Shown here: piece by piece, positions 1 to 6,251 of the stretch
Layout of the letters: each line of letters opens with the position of its first letter
How positions within the stretch are numbered: the first letter of the stretch is position 1
Assembly: GCA_002849045.2 (NCBI GenBank)
Contig: NCRO01000124.1
Location: 1 to 6,945, forward strand
From: Candidatus Sediminicultor secundus
GTDB lineage: Bacteria > Atribacterota > JS1 > SB-45 > 34-128
Length of the DNA: 6,945 bases
Direction of reading: 5' to 3'
Position numbers and translations under genes: made by a program
The notes under the pieces: model-generated
What the model saw: only the letters and a program-made list of their open reading frames with translations
Told to the model about the DNA's origin: nothing
The model's database searches: none

Positions 1-47
1 AGGTCTAGCACGAAGCCGTCGTCGGCAGCGTCAGATGTGTATAAGAG
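1..47 (+). other. Nextera sequencing-adapter contamination at contig end
   Basis: Positions 19-47 match the Illumina Nextera (Tn5) Read 1 adapter, from TCGTCGGCAGCGTC through AGATGTGTATAAGAG; only its final ACAG is missing. Genomic sequence resumes at about 47-49. Positions 1-18 are probably also non-genomic: GTCTAGCAC at 3-11 loosely resembles the end of the P5 oligo followed by an index, but this is a weak match. Residues translated from this stretch, including a THLTLPTTA string that is the usual reverse-strand adapter translation, do not belong to any protein. Confidence 0.95.
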
Positions 48-1087
48 GAACCATCAACCAGAGCAGTTACTCCATCCATTTCTACAGATAATTTGGAAAT
101 GGTATCCTTAGCGAATTTCTGATCACTGTAGGTATTTTTTTGTAAGTCATAGCCGGTGATCATCCGATGGTCATCATCAAACTTCTCTATGATATTGGCG
201 GTATAACCGATGTGTTTCTTCTTACCTTTTTTGCGGTAGGTAGCATCCGGGTCAGTAGGGTTTTGTAAGGAATTGGGGGCTATCTCTTTAGAAGGTTTTA
301 TCCTACCTTTTCGTGTTTGTTCTTTTAACATGCGGCTAAGGAGTTTAAACTCTTCGGTATTGCTTATCTCTTTATCCTTTCTATATAATGAATACAGTTT
401 TAAGCCATCTTTTAGTACTCTCTTGATTTTAGTATTTAAATCTTTATCCCTGGAGCGGTAGATGGTATCATTATAATGGCTTTCATCTAAATAGGGTTTA
501 AAGTATTCCGGTAGGGTAGTATTTTTATCTATTATCTTTATGAGTCTGGCAACTGTAGAGTAGATAATTTCTAAGCGAGACAATTTTTTACAAGAAGAAC
601 TTATCATCAAGGAGTCCATTCGGACGATCTTACCATCTATTTTAAGGAGTTTAGAGAAAGATTTAGCCTGTACTTCTATCTCTTCCTGGATGAGGTCAAC
701 CCCGTGTTCCTGGTTGTATCTGTATACCGCTGCCCGAAAGTTAGTCAGGCTGTTTTTGGATACCGGCTGTTCCTGGAAGCTGGTGGTATGTAAAGCATGT
801 TGGTACCTGATATCAAACATTAGAGAATTAAGGGCTTCTTCATCTGATTGGTTAAATATCTCTCTTAAGATGAGGAGTCCGAAATAGACATTTACCGGAT
901 TATTAGGCCGGGAAGCAGGATTATCACTATATAATATGCTAAACCGGTCTTCCTTTATGAAAGGGAATATCTTCTTGCTAAATGTTTCTGCCCAGGAGCT
1001 CATAAGATATTTTCTTTCTCTTTCAGTTAGTGATAATAGGGAATCATTAATGGCCATTTGTTGTGCGTTATTTGGGTGAAAGGACAT
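48..1087 (-). CDS. IS1182-family transposase, N-terminal part, cut by contig end
   Basis: This is a DDE transposase that would catalyse cut-and-paste movement of an insertion sequence. About 347 genuine residues remain of a family that usually runs to roughly 450-550. Residues ~55-120 form the DUF772-type N-terminal domain, with the hallmarks RPNNPVNV, LMFDIRYQHALHTTSF and SLTNFR. VRMDSLMIS carries the first catalytic Asp (D158). DPDATYRKKGKKKHIGYTAN precedes the second catalytic segment, TALVDGS (D345), which sits exactly at the contig edge; the catalytic Glu lies beyond it. The chosen ATG has an AAGGAGG site 6 nt upstream. A TTG 6 nt further upstream abuts that site and is unlikely to be used. 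The gene reads in the same direction as the potassium operon. The apparent C-terminus and stop come from adapter, so whether the element is intact cannot be judged. Confidence 0.9.
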
Positions 1088-1093
1088 CGGCAA

Positions 1094-1100
1094 CCTCCTT
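1094..1100 (-). promoter_or_regulatory. Ribosome binding site deciding the transposase start
   Basis: On the minus strand AAGGAGG lies 6 nt before the ATG at 1087-1085 and directly touches the upstream in-frame TTG at 1093-1091. The spacing selects the ATG. Confidence 0.8.
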
Positions 1101-1124
1101 TATTTGTTAGTATTTTTATGATTT

Positions 1125-1133
1125 ATTATACCA
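1125..1133 (-). promoter_or_regulatory. Extended -10 promoter for the transposase
   Basis: The minus strand reads TGGTATAAT, a TGn extended -10 with a perfect TATAAT. No good -35 is seen 16-18 bp upstream. The start point would fall near 1118, about 30 nt before the ATG. It may lie within the insertion sequence, whose terminal inverted repeat could not be identified from this one end. Confidence 0.5.
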
Positions 1134-1274
1134 TAAAACGCAAGTAAAATAAAGGGTTTTAGCCATTTTTGCTGATTAAGTTTTCAAGGTGCTATGAGTA
1201 AATAATTCAGATATGTTGGTTAATGTTATTTGATATTATTTGTAAAGTATGGGTACTTTTTGGGTAGTAACCAT

Positions 1275-1315
1275 TATATACTATATACTAATTATCTTAT
1301 CCGCTATAGTATATA
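1275..1315. repeat. AT-rich 11-bp inverted repeat containing heptamers
   Basis: TATATACTATA at 1275-1285 is the exact complement of TATAGTATATA at 1305-1315, with a 19-nt loop. The left arm overlaps two tandem ATATACT heptamers (1276-1289), so the palindrome may be a by-product of the heptamer repeats. No T-run follows on either strand, so it is not called a terminator. Confidence 0.45.
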
Positions 1316-1347
1316 CTAACGACTATTCACTATTCACTAACGACTAA
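1311..1347. repeat. Heptamer array, copy 1 of a 33-bp repeat
   Basis: Five 7-bp units run in one register, all ending in ACT: ATATACT, AACGACT, ATTCACT, ATTCACT, AACGACT. Bases 1315-1347 are identical to 3071-3103. On the minus strand the units read AGTNNNN. The array lies 93 bp beyond the ktrB stop codon, in a gene-free stretch (1101-1439) that otherwise holds only other short repeats and the transposase promoter. Confidence 0.85.
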
Positions 1348-1368
1348 ATTGACCGGGCAACTAGCTAA

Positions 1369-1430
1369 CCGGTAAACTGGTAAACTAACATGTAAGCCAA
1401 TTGGTAAATTGGTAGATTGGCGAATTGGTC
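1369..1430. repeat. Degenerate octamer tandem repeats beyond ktrB
   Basis: CCGGTAAA and CTGGTAAA are tandem at 1369-1384. Four 8-bp units AATTGGTA, AATTGGTA, GATTGGCG and AATTGGTC follow at 1399-1430, ending 9 bp before the ktrB stop codon. All share a TGG or CGG core. The period is 8, unlike the heptamers nearby. No terminator hairpin with a U-tract is visible after ktrB on the minus strand, so where the operon's transcription ends is unclear. Confidence 0.7.
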
Positions 1431-1439
1431 AATTTATTT

Positions 1440-2711
1440 TTATCCTACCATAATTTTCTCTTCAGGATATTTAATCATTTCTGGTTCTCGTTTTTGAATT
1501 AATGATAAAGCAAGACCTAAAGGCCCAATTCTACCGGTAAACATAGTGATAATAATTATAATCTTACCAGCTATGCTCAAAGATGAAGTAATACCTGTTG
1601 ATAATCCTACTGTACCAAAAGCAGAAACAACCTCGAATAATACTTTTATAAAATTCTCTCCTTCAACATAGGATAATAGAATGGTCATGATAATAACCAG
1701 ACCCAAGGATAAGGTGATAACAGTTAAGACCTTGGGGATTATATCCTGTGATATTCTTCTTTTAAAGATTTGAATTTCTTCTTTCCCTTTTAGTGATGAC
1801 CAGACATATAATATAAGTAAGCCAAAAGTAGTAGTCTTAATCCCTCCCCCGGTAGAACTGGGAGAGGCACCTATAAACATTAAGATAATAATCAAAAAAA
1901 GGGTGGCATTTTGCATGCTTCCGATATGGAGGGTATTAAATCCCGCGGTACGGGCAGTAACCGATTGAAAAATTGAACCATATATTTTTTCAGGGAAACT
2001 CAAATCTCTTAGGGTGGAAGGATTATTAGATTCTGTAAAGAATATAATAATAAAACCGATTAGAATAAGTATAAGGCTGATTTTTAAAGCTAATTTAGCG
2101 TGTAAGGAGAGGGTCCCATTTTTTCTGTATTGAAAAAGTTCTAATAAAACCAAGAATCCAATCCCTCCTAATATAATTAAAACCACAAAAGTAAGATTTA
2201 TAATTAAATCTCCTTTATAGCGCATTATACTATCTGAAAAGAGAGAAAATCCGGCATTGCAAAAGGCGGAGATAGAATGAAAGACTGCCAGGTACAAAGC
2301 TTGTAGCGGGGAATAGATTCTCTGCCAGTAAAAGAACAAAATGGTTGCTCCTACAACCTCGATAACTGCTGTAAATATTAAGATATATTTAGCTAAGCGG
2401 ATTAATCCTCCGATAGAAAATTGGTTTAAGGATTCCTGCATTATTAATCTCTGTCTTAAAGAAATCTTCTTCCCTGTTAAAAAGGCAAACATAGTAGACA
2501 TAGTCATTATCCCTAATCCACCACTTTGAAGAAGGATAAGTATAATTAATTGTCCGAAAGAAGAGAAATCCTTTCCGGTATCCAGCACAATCAATCCAGT
2601 AACACAAGTGGCGGAAGTAGCAGTGAAAAGGGCATTGATAAAACCGATACTCTTTGCAGTGCTGGAAGCTGAGGGAAGGTTAAGAAGAATAGTCCCTATG
2701 GTAATTACCAC
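1440..2711 (-). CDS. ktrB: KtrB-type potassium channel subunit
   Basis: This is the membrane subunit of a Ktr-type, probably Na+-coupled, K+ uptake system, which normally assembles as a dimer on a cytoplasmic RCK ring. Four M1-P-M2 repeats are visible through their pore loops, each with the conserved selectivity-filter Gly: TATSATCVTGL (G39), AFCNAGFS (G154), TARTAGFN (G257) and SAFGTVGLS (G369). GASPSSTGGGIK (281-292) is the intramembrane gating loop of the third repeat. The C-terminus RIGPLGLALS...YPEEKIMVG resembles Bacillus KtrB, which favours KtrB over TrkH. From this GTG the protein has 423 residues, against about 445 for the family. The conserved N-terminal motif KLSPPQVLVLGF lies in frame just upstream (see 2712-2798), so this GTG is merely the first standard start and is probably not the real one. 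The nearest gene upstream is trkH; co-transcription is likely but unproven. Confidence 0.92.
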   Translation of the reverse strand: MVITIGTILLNLPSASSTAKSIGFINALFTATSATCVTGLIVLDTGKDFSSFGQLIILILLQSGGLGIMTMSTMFAFLTGKKISLRQRLIMQESLNQFSIGGLIRLAKYILIFTAVIEVVGATILFFYWQRIYSPLQALYLAVFHSISAFCNAGFSLFSDSIMRYKGDLIINLTFVVLIILGGIGFLVLLELFQYRKNGTLSLHAKLALKISLILILIGFIIIFFTESNNPSTLRDLSFPEKIYGSIFQSVTARTAGFNTLHIGSMQNATLFLIIILMFIGASPSSTGGGIKTTTFGLLILYVWSSLKGKEEIQIFKRRISQDIIPKVLTVITLSLGLVIIMTILLSYVEGENFIKVLFEVVSAFGTVGLSTGITSSLSIAGKIIIIITMFTGRIGPLGLALSLIQKREPEMIKYPEEKIMVG

Positions 2712-2798
2712 TAAAAACCCTAATACTAATACCTGAGGTGGCGATAGTTTTTTTTCTTGAAAAGCTTTATTAAGTATTATGGCTCTTTCCCCCGTTTT
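2712..2798 (-). other. ktrB: In-frame N-terminal extension of KtrB without a standard start codon
   Basis: The KtrB frame stays open from the GTG back to a TAA at 2801-2799. It encodes the family-conserved KLSPPQVLVLGFL, the cytoplasmic lead-in and first half of the first membrane helix. None of these codons is ATG, GTG or TTG. The best candidate is ATA at 2780-2778, 7 nt after a G-rich site (GGGGGA at 2793-2788); starting there gives 446 residues, close to the usual KtrB length. Either a rare AUA start is used, or an ATG was lost by mutation or misread as ATA. Confidence 0.75.
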
Positions 2799-2856
2799 TT
2801 AAATTTAGCTTTTAATTTAATTGTATAGGAATTTCCTTTTTCCGTAAGCCCAAGTA

Positions 2857-2926
2857 AGTATCTCGTATCTCGTGAATAGTATCTCGTGAAGAGAATAGAA
2901 GTCAGAAGACAGAATTCAGGAGTCAG
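2857..2926. repeat. Ten-unit heptamer array between trkH and ktrB
   Basis: Seventy bases divide into ten 7-mers in one unbroken register. The first five follow an (A/C)GTNNNN pattern: AGTATCT, CGTATCT, CGTGAAT, AGTATCT, CGTGAAG. After a transitional AGAATAG, the last four end in CAG: AAGTCAG, AAGACAG, AATTCAG, GAGTCAG. The units are related but not identical, so this is a degenerate array rather than a simple microsatellite. Confidence 0.8.
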
Positions 2927-2957
2927 AATGGAAAAAAGAAAAACCCATCCGTAACAA

Positions 2958-2971
2958 GCAATACGCAATAC
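2958..2971. repeat. Tandem heptamer pair GCAATAC
   Basis: Two exact copies of GCAATAC lie side by side, part of the same 7-bp-period intergenic DNA but with an unrelated unit sequence. Confidence 0.6.
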
Positions 2972-2980
2972 AAGAGAAAA

Positions 2981-3022
2981 AGTTTTGAGTTTTGAATTAT
3001 GGTTTTTTGCTTTTAGCTTTAA
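2981..3022. repeat. Six-unit heptamer array
   Basis: Six 7-mers run in one register: AGTTTTG twice, AATTATG, GTTTTTT, GCTTTTA and GCTTTAA. The first two keep the AGTNNNN form seen in the other arrays. The middle units are only weakly related, so the array is eroded. Confidence 0.6.
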
Positions 3023-3043
3023 ATTTTTAGCTATGTACCGATA

Positions 3044-3057
3044 AGTGAAAACTGAAA
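3044..3057. repeat. Heptamer pair AGTGAAA / ACTGAAA
   Basis: Two adjacent 7-mers differ at one base and sit 16 bp before the next heptamer array. They link the arrays at 2981-3022 and 3067-3103 into a nearly continuous repeat tract downstream of trkH. Confidence 0.5.
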
Positions 3058-3066
3058 AATTGTATT

Positions 3067-3103
3067 TAAAACTAACGACTATTCACTATTCACTAACGAC
3101 TAA
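3067..3103. repeat. Heptamer array, copy 2 of the 33-bp repeat
   Basis: Five NNNNACT heptamers in register (TAAAACT, AACGACT, ATTCACT, ATTCACT, AACGACT). Bases 3071-3103 are identical to 1315-1347, while the flanks differ. This copy begins 10 bp past the trkH stop codon; the other lies 93 bp past the ktrB stop, in the same orientation relative to the genes. Confidence 0.85.
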
Positions 3104-3113
3104 TTTACTTTAA

Positions 3114-4556
3114 TTATTTCTTCCAAAATTCCGGAACTACCAGAATTAAGACCGTATATATTTCCAATCGACCCAATAACATACAGATAGTTAAAACAAT
3201 TTTCCCCAAAGGCGGTATAACGGCATAGGTCTGAATCGGGCCAACCAGCCCAAGACCTGGGCCCACATTCCCTAAAGTGGCGGCGACTGATGCCATTGCA
3301 CTGACTATATCCAGCCCCAATATAGTCATTATAAAAGAAGAGATAACAAAAATAAAGATATAAAGAAAGAAAAATCCGGTAATATTACGCATCACATTTT
3401 CAGAAACTACTTTGTCTCCTAATCTAATCGGGGTTACCGCTTGAGGGTGAATCAACTTACGTAATTCTCTAAAGGCCTGTTTTAAGAGAAGGAGAACCCG
3501 AATATTTTTGATAGCGCCTCCGGTTGAACCAGCACAACCACCTATAAACATTAAGATTAGTAATACACTTTTAGAAAATGCAGGCCATGTATCATAATCT
3601 GCAGTAACAAAACCAGTAGTAGTAGCTATAGATACAACCTGAAAAGAAGCATATCTTAGTGCGGTAAAGATTGAATTATAAATATAAAATCTGAGTTCTG
3701 TAGCAATGGCTAAGATTGAGAATAATATCACTCCACCATAAAAAAGAAATTCTTTATCTTTAAACAGGCTTTTTGGATTTCCATGAAGAGCTTTGTAATG
3801 AAGGGTAAAGTTTGCTCCGGCAATAAACATAAAAACAATTATTATATTTTCAAAAGTAGGATTATCATAAGCACCTACACTTAAGTTTCTTGGGGTAAAT
3901 CCTCCGGTGGGCATGGTGCCGAACATATGGGTAAGGGCGTCAAACAAGGTCATTCCGGTAAAATATAAACAAGCTACTTGTAAAACAGAAAATAATATGT
4001 ATACTGCCCAGAGAAGTTTGGCGGTCTCCTTAATTCTGGGCTTTAACCTATCCGGTTCTGGACCAGGAACCTCTGACTTAAATAATTGCATTCCTCCTGC
4101 TCCTAAGGCCGGAAGGATAGCTACTACCAAAACTATAATTCCCATGCCGCCCAACCATTGGATAAAGTCTCGCCAGAAAAGAATTGCATAAGGATTTCCT
4201 TCAATGGGAGTAAGTACAGTAGCTCCGGTGGTGGTAAATCCGGACATTGATTCAAAATAAGCATCAATAAAGCTGGGAAAAGTACCGGCAAATAAAAAGG
4301 GGAGTGCTCCAAAGCCAGCAGCCAATATCCAACCCAGGGCAGCAATAGCAAATCCTTCTTTATGACCGATAGGTTCTTTTGAAGAAAAATATTTCCATAG
4401 TAAAAGACCGCTTAAAGAAGTAATAGACATAGAAAGTATAAAAGCATTAATTACTGTTTCCTGATAGTAGATGGCATACAAAAGAGGAAACAACATACTT
4501 AGTCCTAAAAAAAATAAAAGACTTCCTAAGGTATTTAGAACAATCTTATATTTCAA
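3114..4556 (-). CDS. trkH: TrkH potassium uptake channel protein
   Basis: This is the K+-translocating membrane subunit of the Trk system, working with the TrkA RCK protein encoded just upstream. Its 480 residues match the usual ~480 of TrkH. An N-terminal helix pair of the kind TrkH has and KtrB lacks precedes four M1-P-M2 repeats. The pore loops are GFTTTGATVL (G111), GTMPTGGFT (~213-221), ATTTGFVT (G315) and TLGNVGPGLG (~427-436). GGCAGSTGGAIK (339-350) is the gating loop, and LGRLEIYTVL near the C-terminus is a TrkH signature. It begins at TTG: AGGAGG lies 7 nt upstream inside the end of trkA, and the gap between the trkA stop and this TTG is 2 nt, so translation is probably coupled. Expression should follow the c-di-AMP riboswitch ahead of trkA. 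The identity is secure. Confidence 0.95.
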   Translation of the reverse strand: MKYKIVLNTLGSLLFFLGLSMLFPLLYAIYYQETVINAFILSMSITSLSGLLLWKYFSSKEPIGHKEGFAIAALGWILAAGFGALPFLFAGTFPSFIDAYFESMSGFTTTGATVLTPIEGNPYAILFWRDFIQWLGGMGIIVLVVAILPALGAGGMQLFKSEVPGPEPDRLKPRIKETAKLLWAVYILFSVLQVACLYFTGMTLFDALTHMFGTMPTGGFTPRNLSVGAYDNPTFENIIIVFMFIAGANFTLHYKALHGNPKSLFKDKEFLFYGGVILFSILAIATELRFYIYNSIFTALRYASFQVVSIATTTGFVTADYDTWPAFSKSVLLILMFIGGCAGSTGGAIKNIRVLLLLKQAFRELRKLIHPQAVTPIRLGDKVVSENVMRNITGFFFLYIFIFVISSFIMTILGLDIVSAMASVAATLGNVGPGLGLVGPIQTYAVIPPLGKIVLTICMLLGRLEIYTVLILVVPEFWKK

Positions 4557-4558
4557 TT

Positions 4559-5905
4559 TTATTCCTCCTCACCATCGAATATTTTTTCAATTTTCTTTAT
4601 ATCGGATGACAAGGCAAAGATGATTATTTTATCTTCAGGTTGAACAATATCATTACCGTGAGGGATAATAACTCTATCTTTACGGACAATTGCGCCGATA
4701 ATGCTATTCTGGGGTAAATTAGCTTTTTTTAATGGTTTGTTAATAATTTTTGAGTGGGGGTTAACTATTAATTCAATAACTTCTGCTTCTCCTTCTTTTA
4801 ATAAAGTTAAAGAGAGAATTTTCCCTCTTCGAATAAATCGTAAGATGGCAGAAGCAGTAGTCATTCTGGGGTTTACCACAGCATTTACTCCAATTTTTTC
4901 CAATATGGGAATATAGTTCGTTCTATCTACTTTGGCAATTACCTTTTTTGTGCCCAAGTGTTTGGCTAATAAGGCTACTAAAAGATTATCTTCATCAAAT
5001 CCGGTGACTGCAACGAAACCATCAGTGGTTTTTATACCTTCAGATTTTAAAAGATCAATATTTGTACCATCGCCATTTATTACCAGGGTGTGCGGAAGAC
5101 TTTCGGCAATTTTTTCACATTTTTCTTTATCTCTTTCAATTAACTTAGTATTAATGCCCAGTTTTGCTAATATTAAGGCAGTTTGAATACCAATTCTGCT
5201 TCCTCCCAAAATCATAACATTTTGCATGCTTAGAGGTTTTTCGTTGAAAATTTCATTTAACCCTGCAAAATAGTCTTTTTTAATTAAAATATATAAGTTA
5301 TCGCCTACAATAATTTTTTCTTCTCCGTCGGGAATAATTATTTTGTCATTTCGATAAATAGCAGCAACTAATATAGGATATTTAAAGATAATAGATTTTA
5401 ATTGTTGGTTAATAAAAGGGAAACTGTCTTCAACTTTAAGTTCAAAAAGCTGAACCTTCCCCCCAGCGAAGCTCTGTACTTGAGCAACATTTATTGGTGA
5501 TTTAAGTAATTTAACTATTTCTCTGGCGGTAGCTCTTTCCGGATTGATAGTAAGATCTATTCCTAATTTTTCTCGTGATAAGGCATTAGCATACAGATAT
5601 TCAGGATTTCTAATACGGGCAATTTTTTGAGGCACACCAAATTGTTTTGCAGTCATACAGGCTATCATGTTTGCTTCATCGCTGCTGGTTACAGCAATTA
5701 TCATATCTGCTTGTTTGATTCCCGCTTCTTCTAAAGTGCGAACATTGGCTCCATTGCCTAAAATAGTGAGTACATCTAAATTATTTTGAGCGGACTGTCG
5801 GATTGTATCATTTTTTTCGATTAATGTTACATCGTGATTTTCTGAAGAAAGAGTTTTAGCTATTTGACAACCAACTTTTCCTGCCCCTATGATAATTATT
5901 TTCAA
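4559..5905 (-). CDS. trkA: TrkA, NAD-binding regulatory subunit of Trk
   Basis: This cytoplasmic RCK protein gates TrkH in response to bound nucleotide. It has 448 residues in two RCK halves. RCK-N1 (~1-115) has GAGKVG (G7-x-G9-xx-G12) with the acidic end of strand 2 in LIEKN (E30) and GNGA at ~50. RCK-C1 covers ~130-220. RCK-N2 starts at ~228 with GGSRIG, where Ser replaces the middle Gly, followed by LIERD and GDGT. RCK-C2 is ~360-448. Of two possible starts, TTG at 5905-5903 is preferred: it gives the classic MKIIIIGAGKVG opening, and GAGGTG sits 6 nt before it. A GTG at 5914-5912, 3 codons upstream, is part of that ribosome site and has none of its own. The last codons, GAG GAG GAA, form the ribosome site of trkH. 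The gene is first in the operon, after a 295-nt riboswitch leader. Confidence 0.95.
   Translation of the reverse strand: MKIIIIGAGKVGCQIAKTLSSENHDVTLIEKNDTIRQSAQNNLDVLTILGNGANVRTLEEAGIKQADMIIAVTSSDEANMIACMTAKQFGVPQKIARIRNPEYLYANALSREKLGIDLTINPERATAREIVKLLKSPINVAQVQSFAGGKVQLFELKVEDSFPFINQQLKSIIFKYPILVAAIYRNDKIIIPDGEEKIIVGDNLYILIKKDYFAGLNEIFNEKPLSMQNVMILGGSRIGIQTALILAKLGINTKLIERDKEKCEKIAESLPHTLVINGDGTNIDLLKSEGIKTTDGFVAVTGFDEDNLLVALLAKHLGTKKVIAKVDRTNYIPILEKIGVNAVVNPRMTTASAILRFIRRGKILSLTLLKEGEAEVIELIVNPHSKIINKPLKKANLPQNSIIGAIVRKDRVIIPHGNDIVQPEDKIIIFALSSDIKKIEKIFDGEEE
4564..4569 (-). promoter_or_regulatory. trkH ribosome binding site inside the trkA 3' end
   Basis: AGGAGG on the minus strand is read by trkA as its final Glu codons and lies 7 nt before the trkH TTG. 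It supports the TTG start and translational coupling. Confidence 0.8.
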
Positions 5906-5911
5906 GAGATT

Positions 5912-5917
5912 CACCTC
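5912..5917 (-). promoter_or_regulatory. Ribosome binding site deciding the trkA start
   Basis: GAGGTG on the minus strand lies 6 nt before the TTG at 5905-5903. The GTG inside it is in frame but is here read as part of the ribosome site. Confidence 0.65.
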
Positions 5918-5973
5918 GTTTTATTTTTATTTAAACTTAAAGTTAATCAGTTATTTATTGAACACTTTCAATT

Positions 5974-6006
5974 AAAAAAGAGAAACTATCTGATTTTAGT
6001 TTCTCT
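5974..6006 (-). terminator. Intrinsic terminator in the trkA leader (riboswitch expression platform)
   Basis: The minus strand forms a perfect 10-bp stem, AGAGAAACTA (6006-5997) with TAGTTTCTCT (5988-5979), around an 8-nt loop, running directly into six U residues (5979-5974). It lies 26 nt after the c-di-AMP aptamer and 68 nt before trkA. This placement is expected of a riboswitch-controlled attenuator, in which c-di-AMP binding would favour termination. Confidence 0.88.
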
Positions 6007-6032
6007 GAAATATTTAAAAAATATATCCTGAT

Positions 6033-6188
6033 TATCATATCTCCTTCCGCGCTGACGAGGTTAGCTGACGGGTTCGAGCTGAAAGGATTGCTCTACTCAT
6101 TACTAAAGTTAAAGGTAATGAGATTCACCCCAAAATCTTGGTTCCCCCGTTCCCTCCTTTCGAGGGATTTAACGATTAAAATATAATA
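6033..6188 (-). promoter_or_regulatory. Cyclic-di-AMP riboswitch (ydaO/yuaA class)
   Basis: The minus strand carries the conserved blocks of the ydaO/yuaA motif in order: CGGGGGAACC (6149-6140), TTTTGGGGTGAATC (6135-6122), a variable hairpin with an 8-bp stem (CTCATTAC/GTAATGAG, 6122-6096), then CCTTTCAGCTCGAACCCG (6086-6069) and TCAGCTAACCTCGTCAGCG (6069-6051). A CCCTC/GAGGG hairpin (6166-6152) opens the core. The closing P1 helix can be drawn from TATTATAT (6188-6181) with ATATGATA (6040-6033), one G-U pair included. Known members bind c-di-AMP and turn off K+ transport, osmolyte and cell-wall genes. Here the aptamer precedes a terminator and then trkA-trkH. The class call is firm; the exact ends are approximate. 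Confidence 0.94.
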
Positions 6189-6206
6189 GTCCTTTTTTAC
6201 TTTCGA

Positions 6207-6235
6207 ATTTTATACTCTTTTTAGGTATTTGTCAA
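6207..6235 (-). promoter_or_regulatory. Sigma-70-type promoter of the riboswitch-trkAH operon
   Basis: The minus strand has a perfect TTGACA (6235-6230), a 17-bp spacer and TAAAAT (6212-6207). Transcription would start near 6200, about 12 nt before the first P1 base of the riboswitch. It faces away from the fmdB promoter. Confidence 0.85.
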
Positions 6236-6251
6236 ACTAAATTCGTAATAT

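Noticed and set aside
273..887. Two plus-strand open frames (273-461 and 690-887) opposite the transposase
   Set aside because: They lie wholly within the well-supported transposase on the other strand and resemble no protein family.
1101..1310. Terminal inverted repeat of the IS1182-type element
   Set aside because: Only one end of the element is present, so no partner repeat can be matched, and no target duplication can be seen.
2341..2607. Open frames 2341-2529 (plus) and 2389-2607 (minus) inside ktrB
   Set aside because: They overlap the first and second pore domains of KtrB in other frames and have no independent support.
2777..2968. 63-codon minus-strand open frame upstream of ktrB
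   Set aside because: It translates the heptamer repeat tract, has no ribosome site or recognisable domain, and overlaps the proposed KtrB start region in another frame.
1315..3103. CRISPR array suggested by identical 33-bp repeats
   Set aside because: There are only two copies, 1.75 kb apart, separated by genes, each made of internal heptamers; no spacers or cas genes.
3907..5186. Several open frames opposite or out of frame with trkH and trkA (3907-4191, 4133-4351, 4701-4916, 4932-5186)
   Set aside because: All are shadows of strongly conserved coding sequence, without ribosome sites or family matches.
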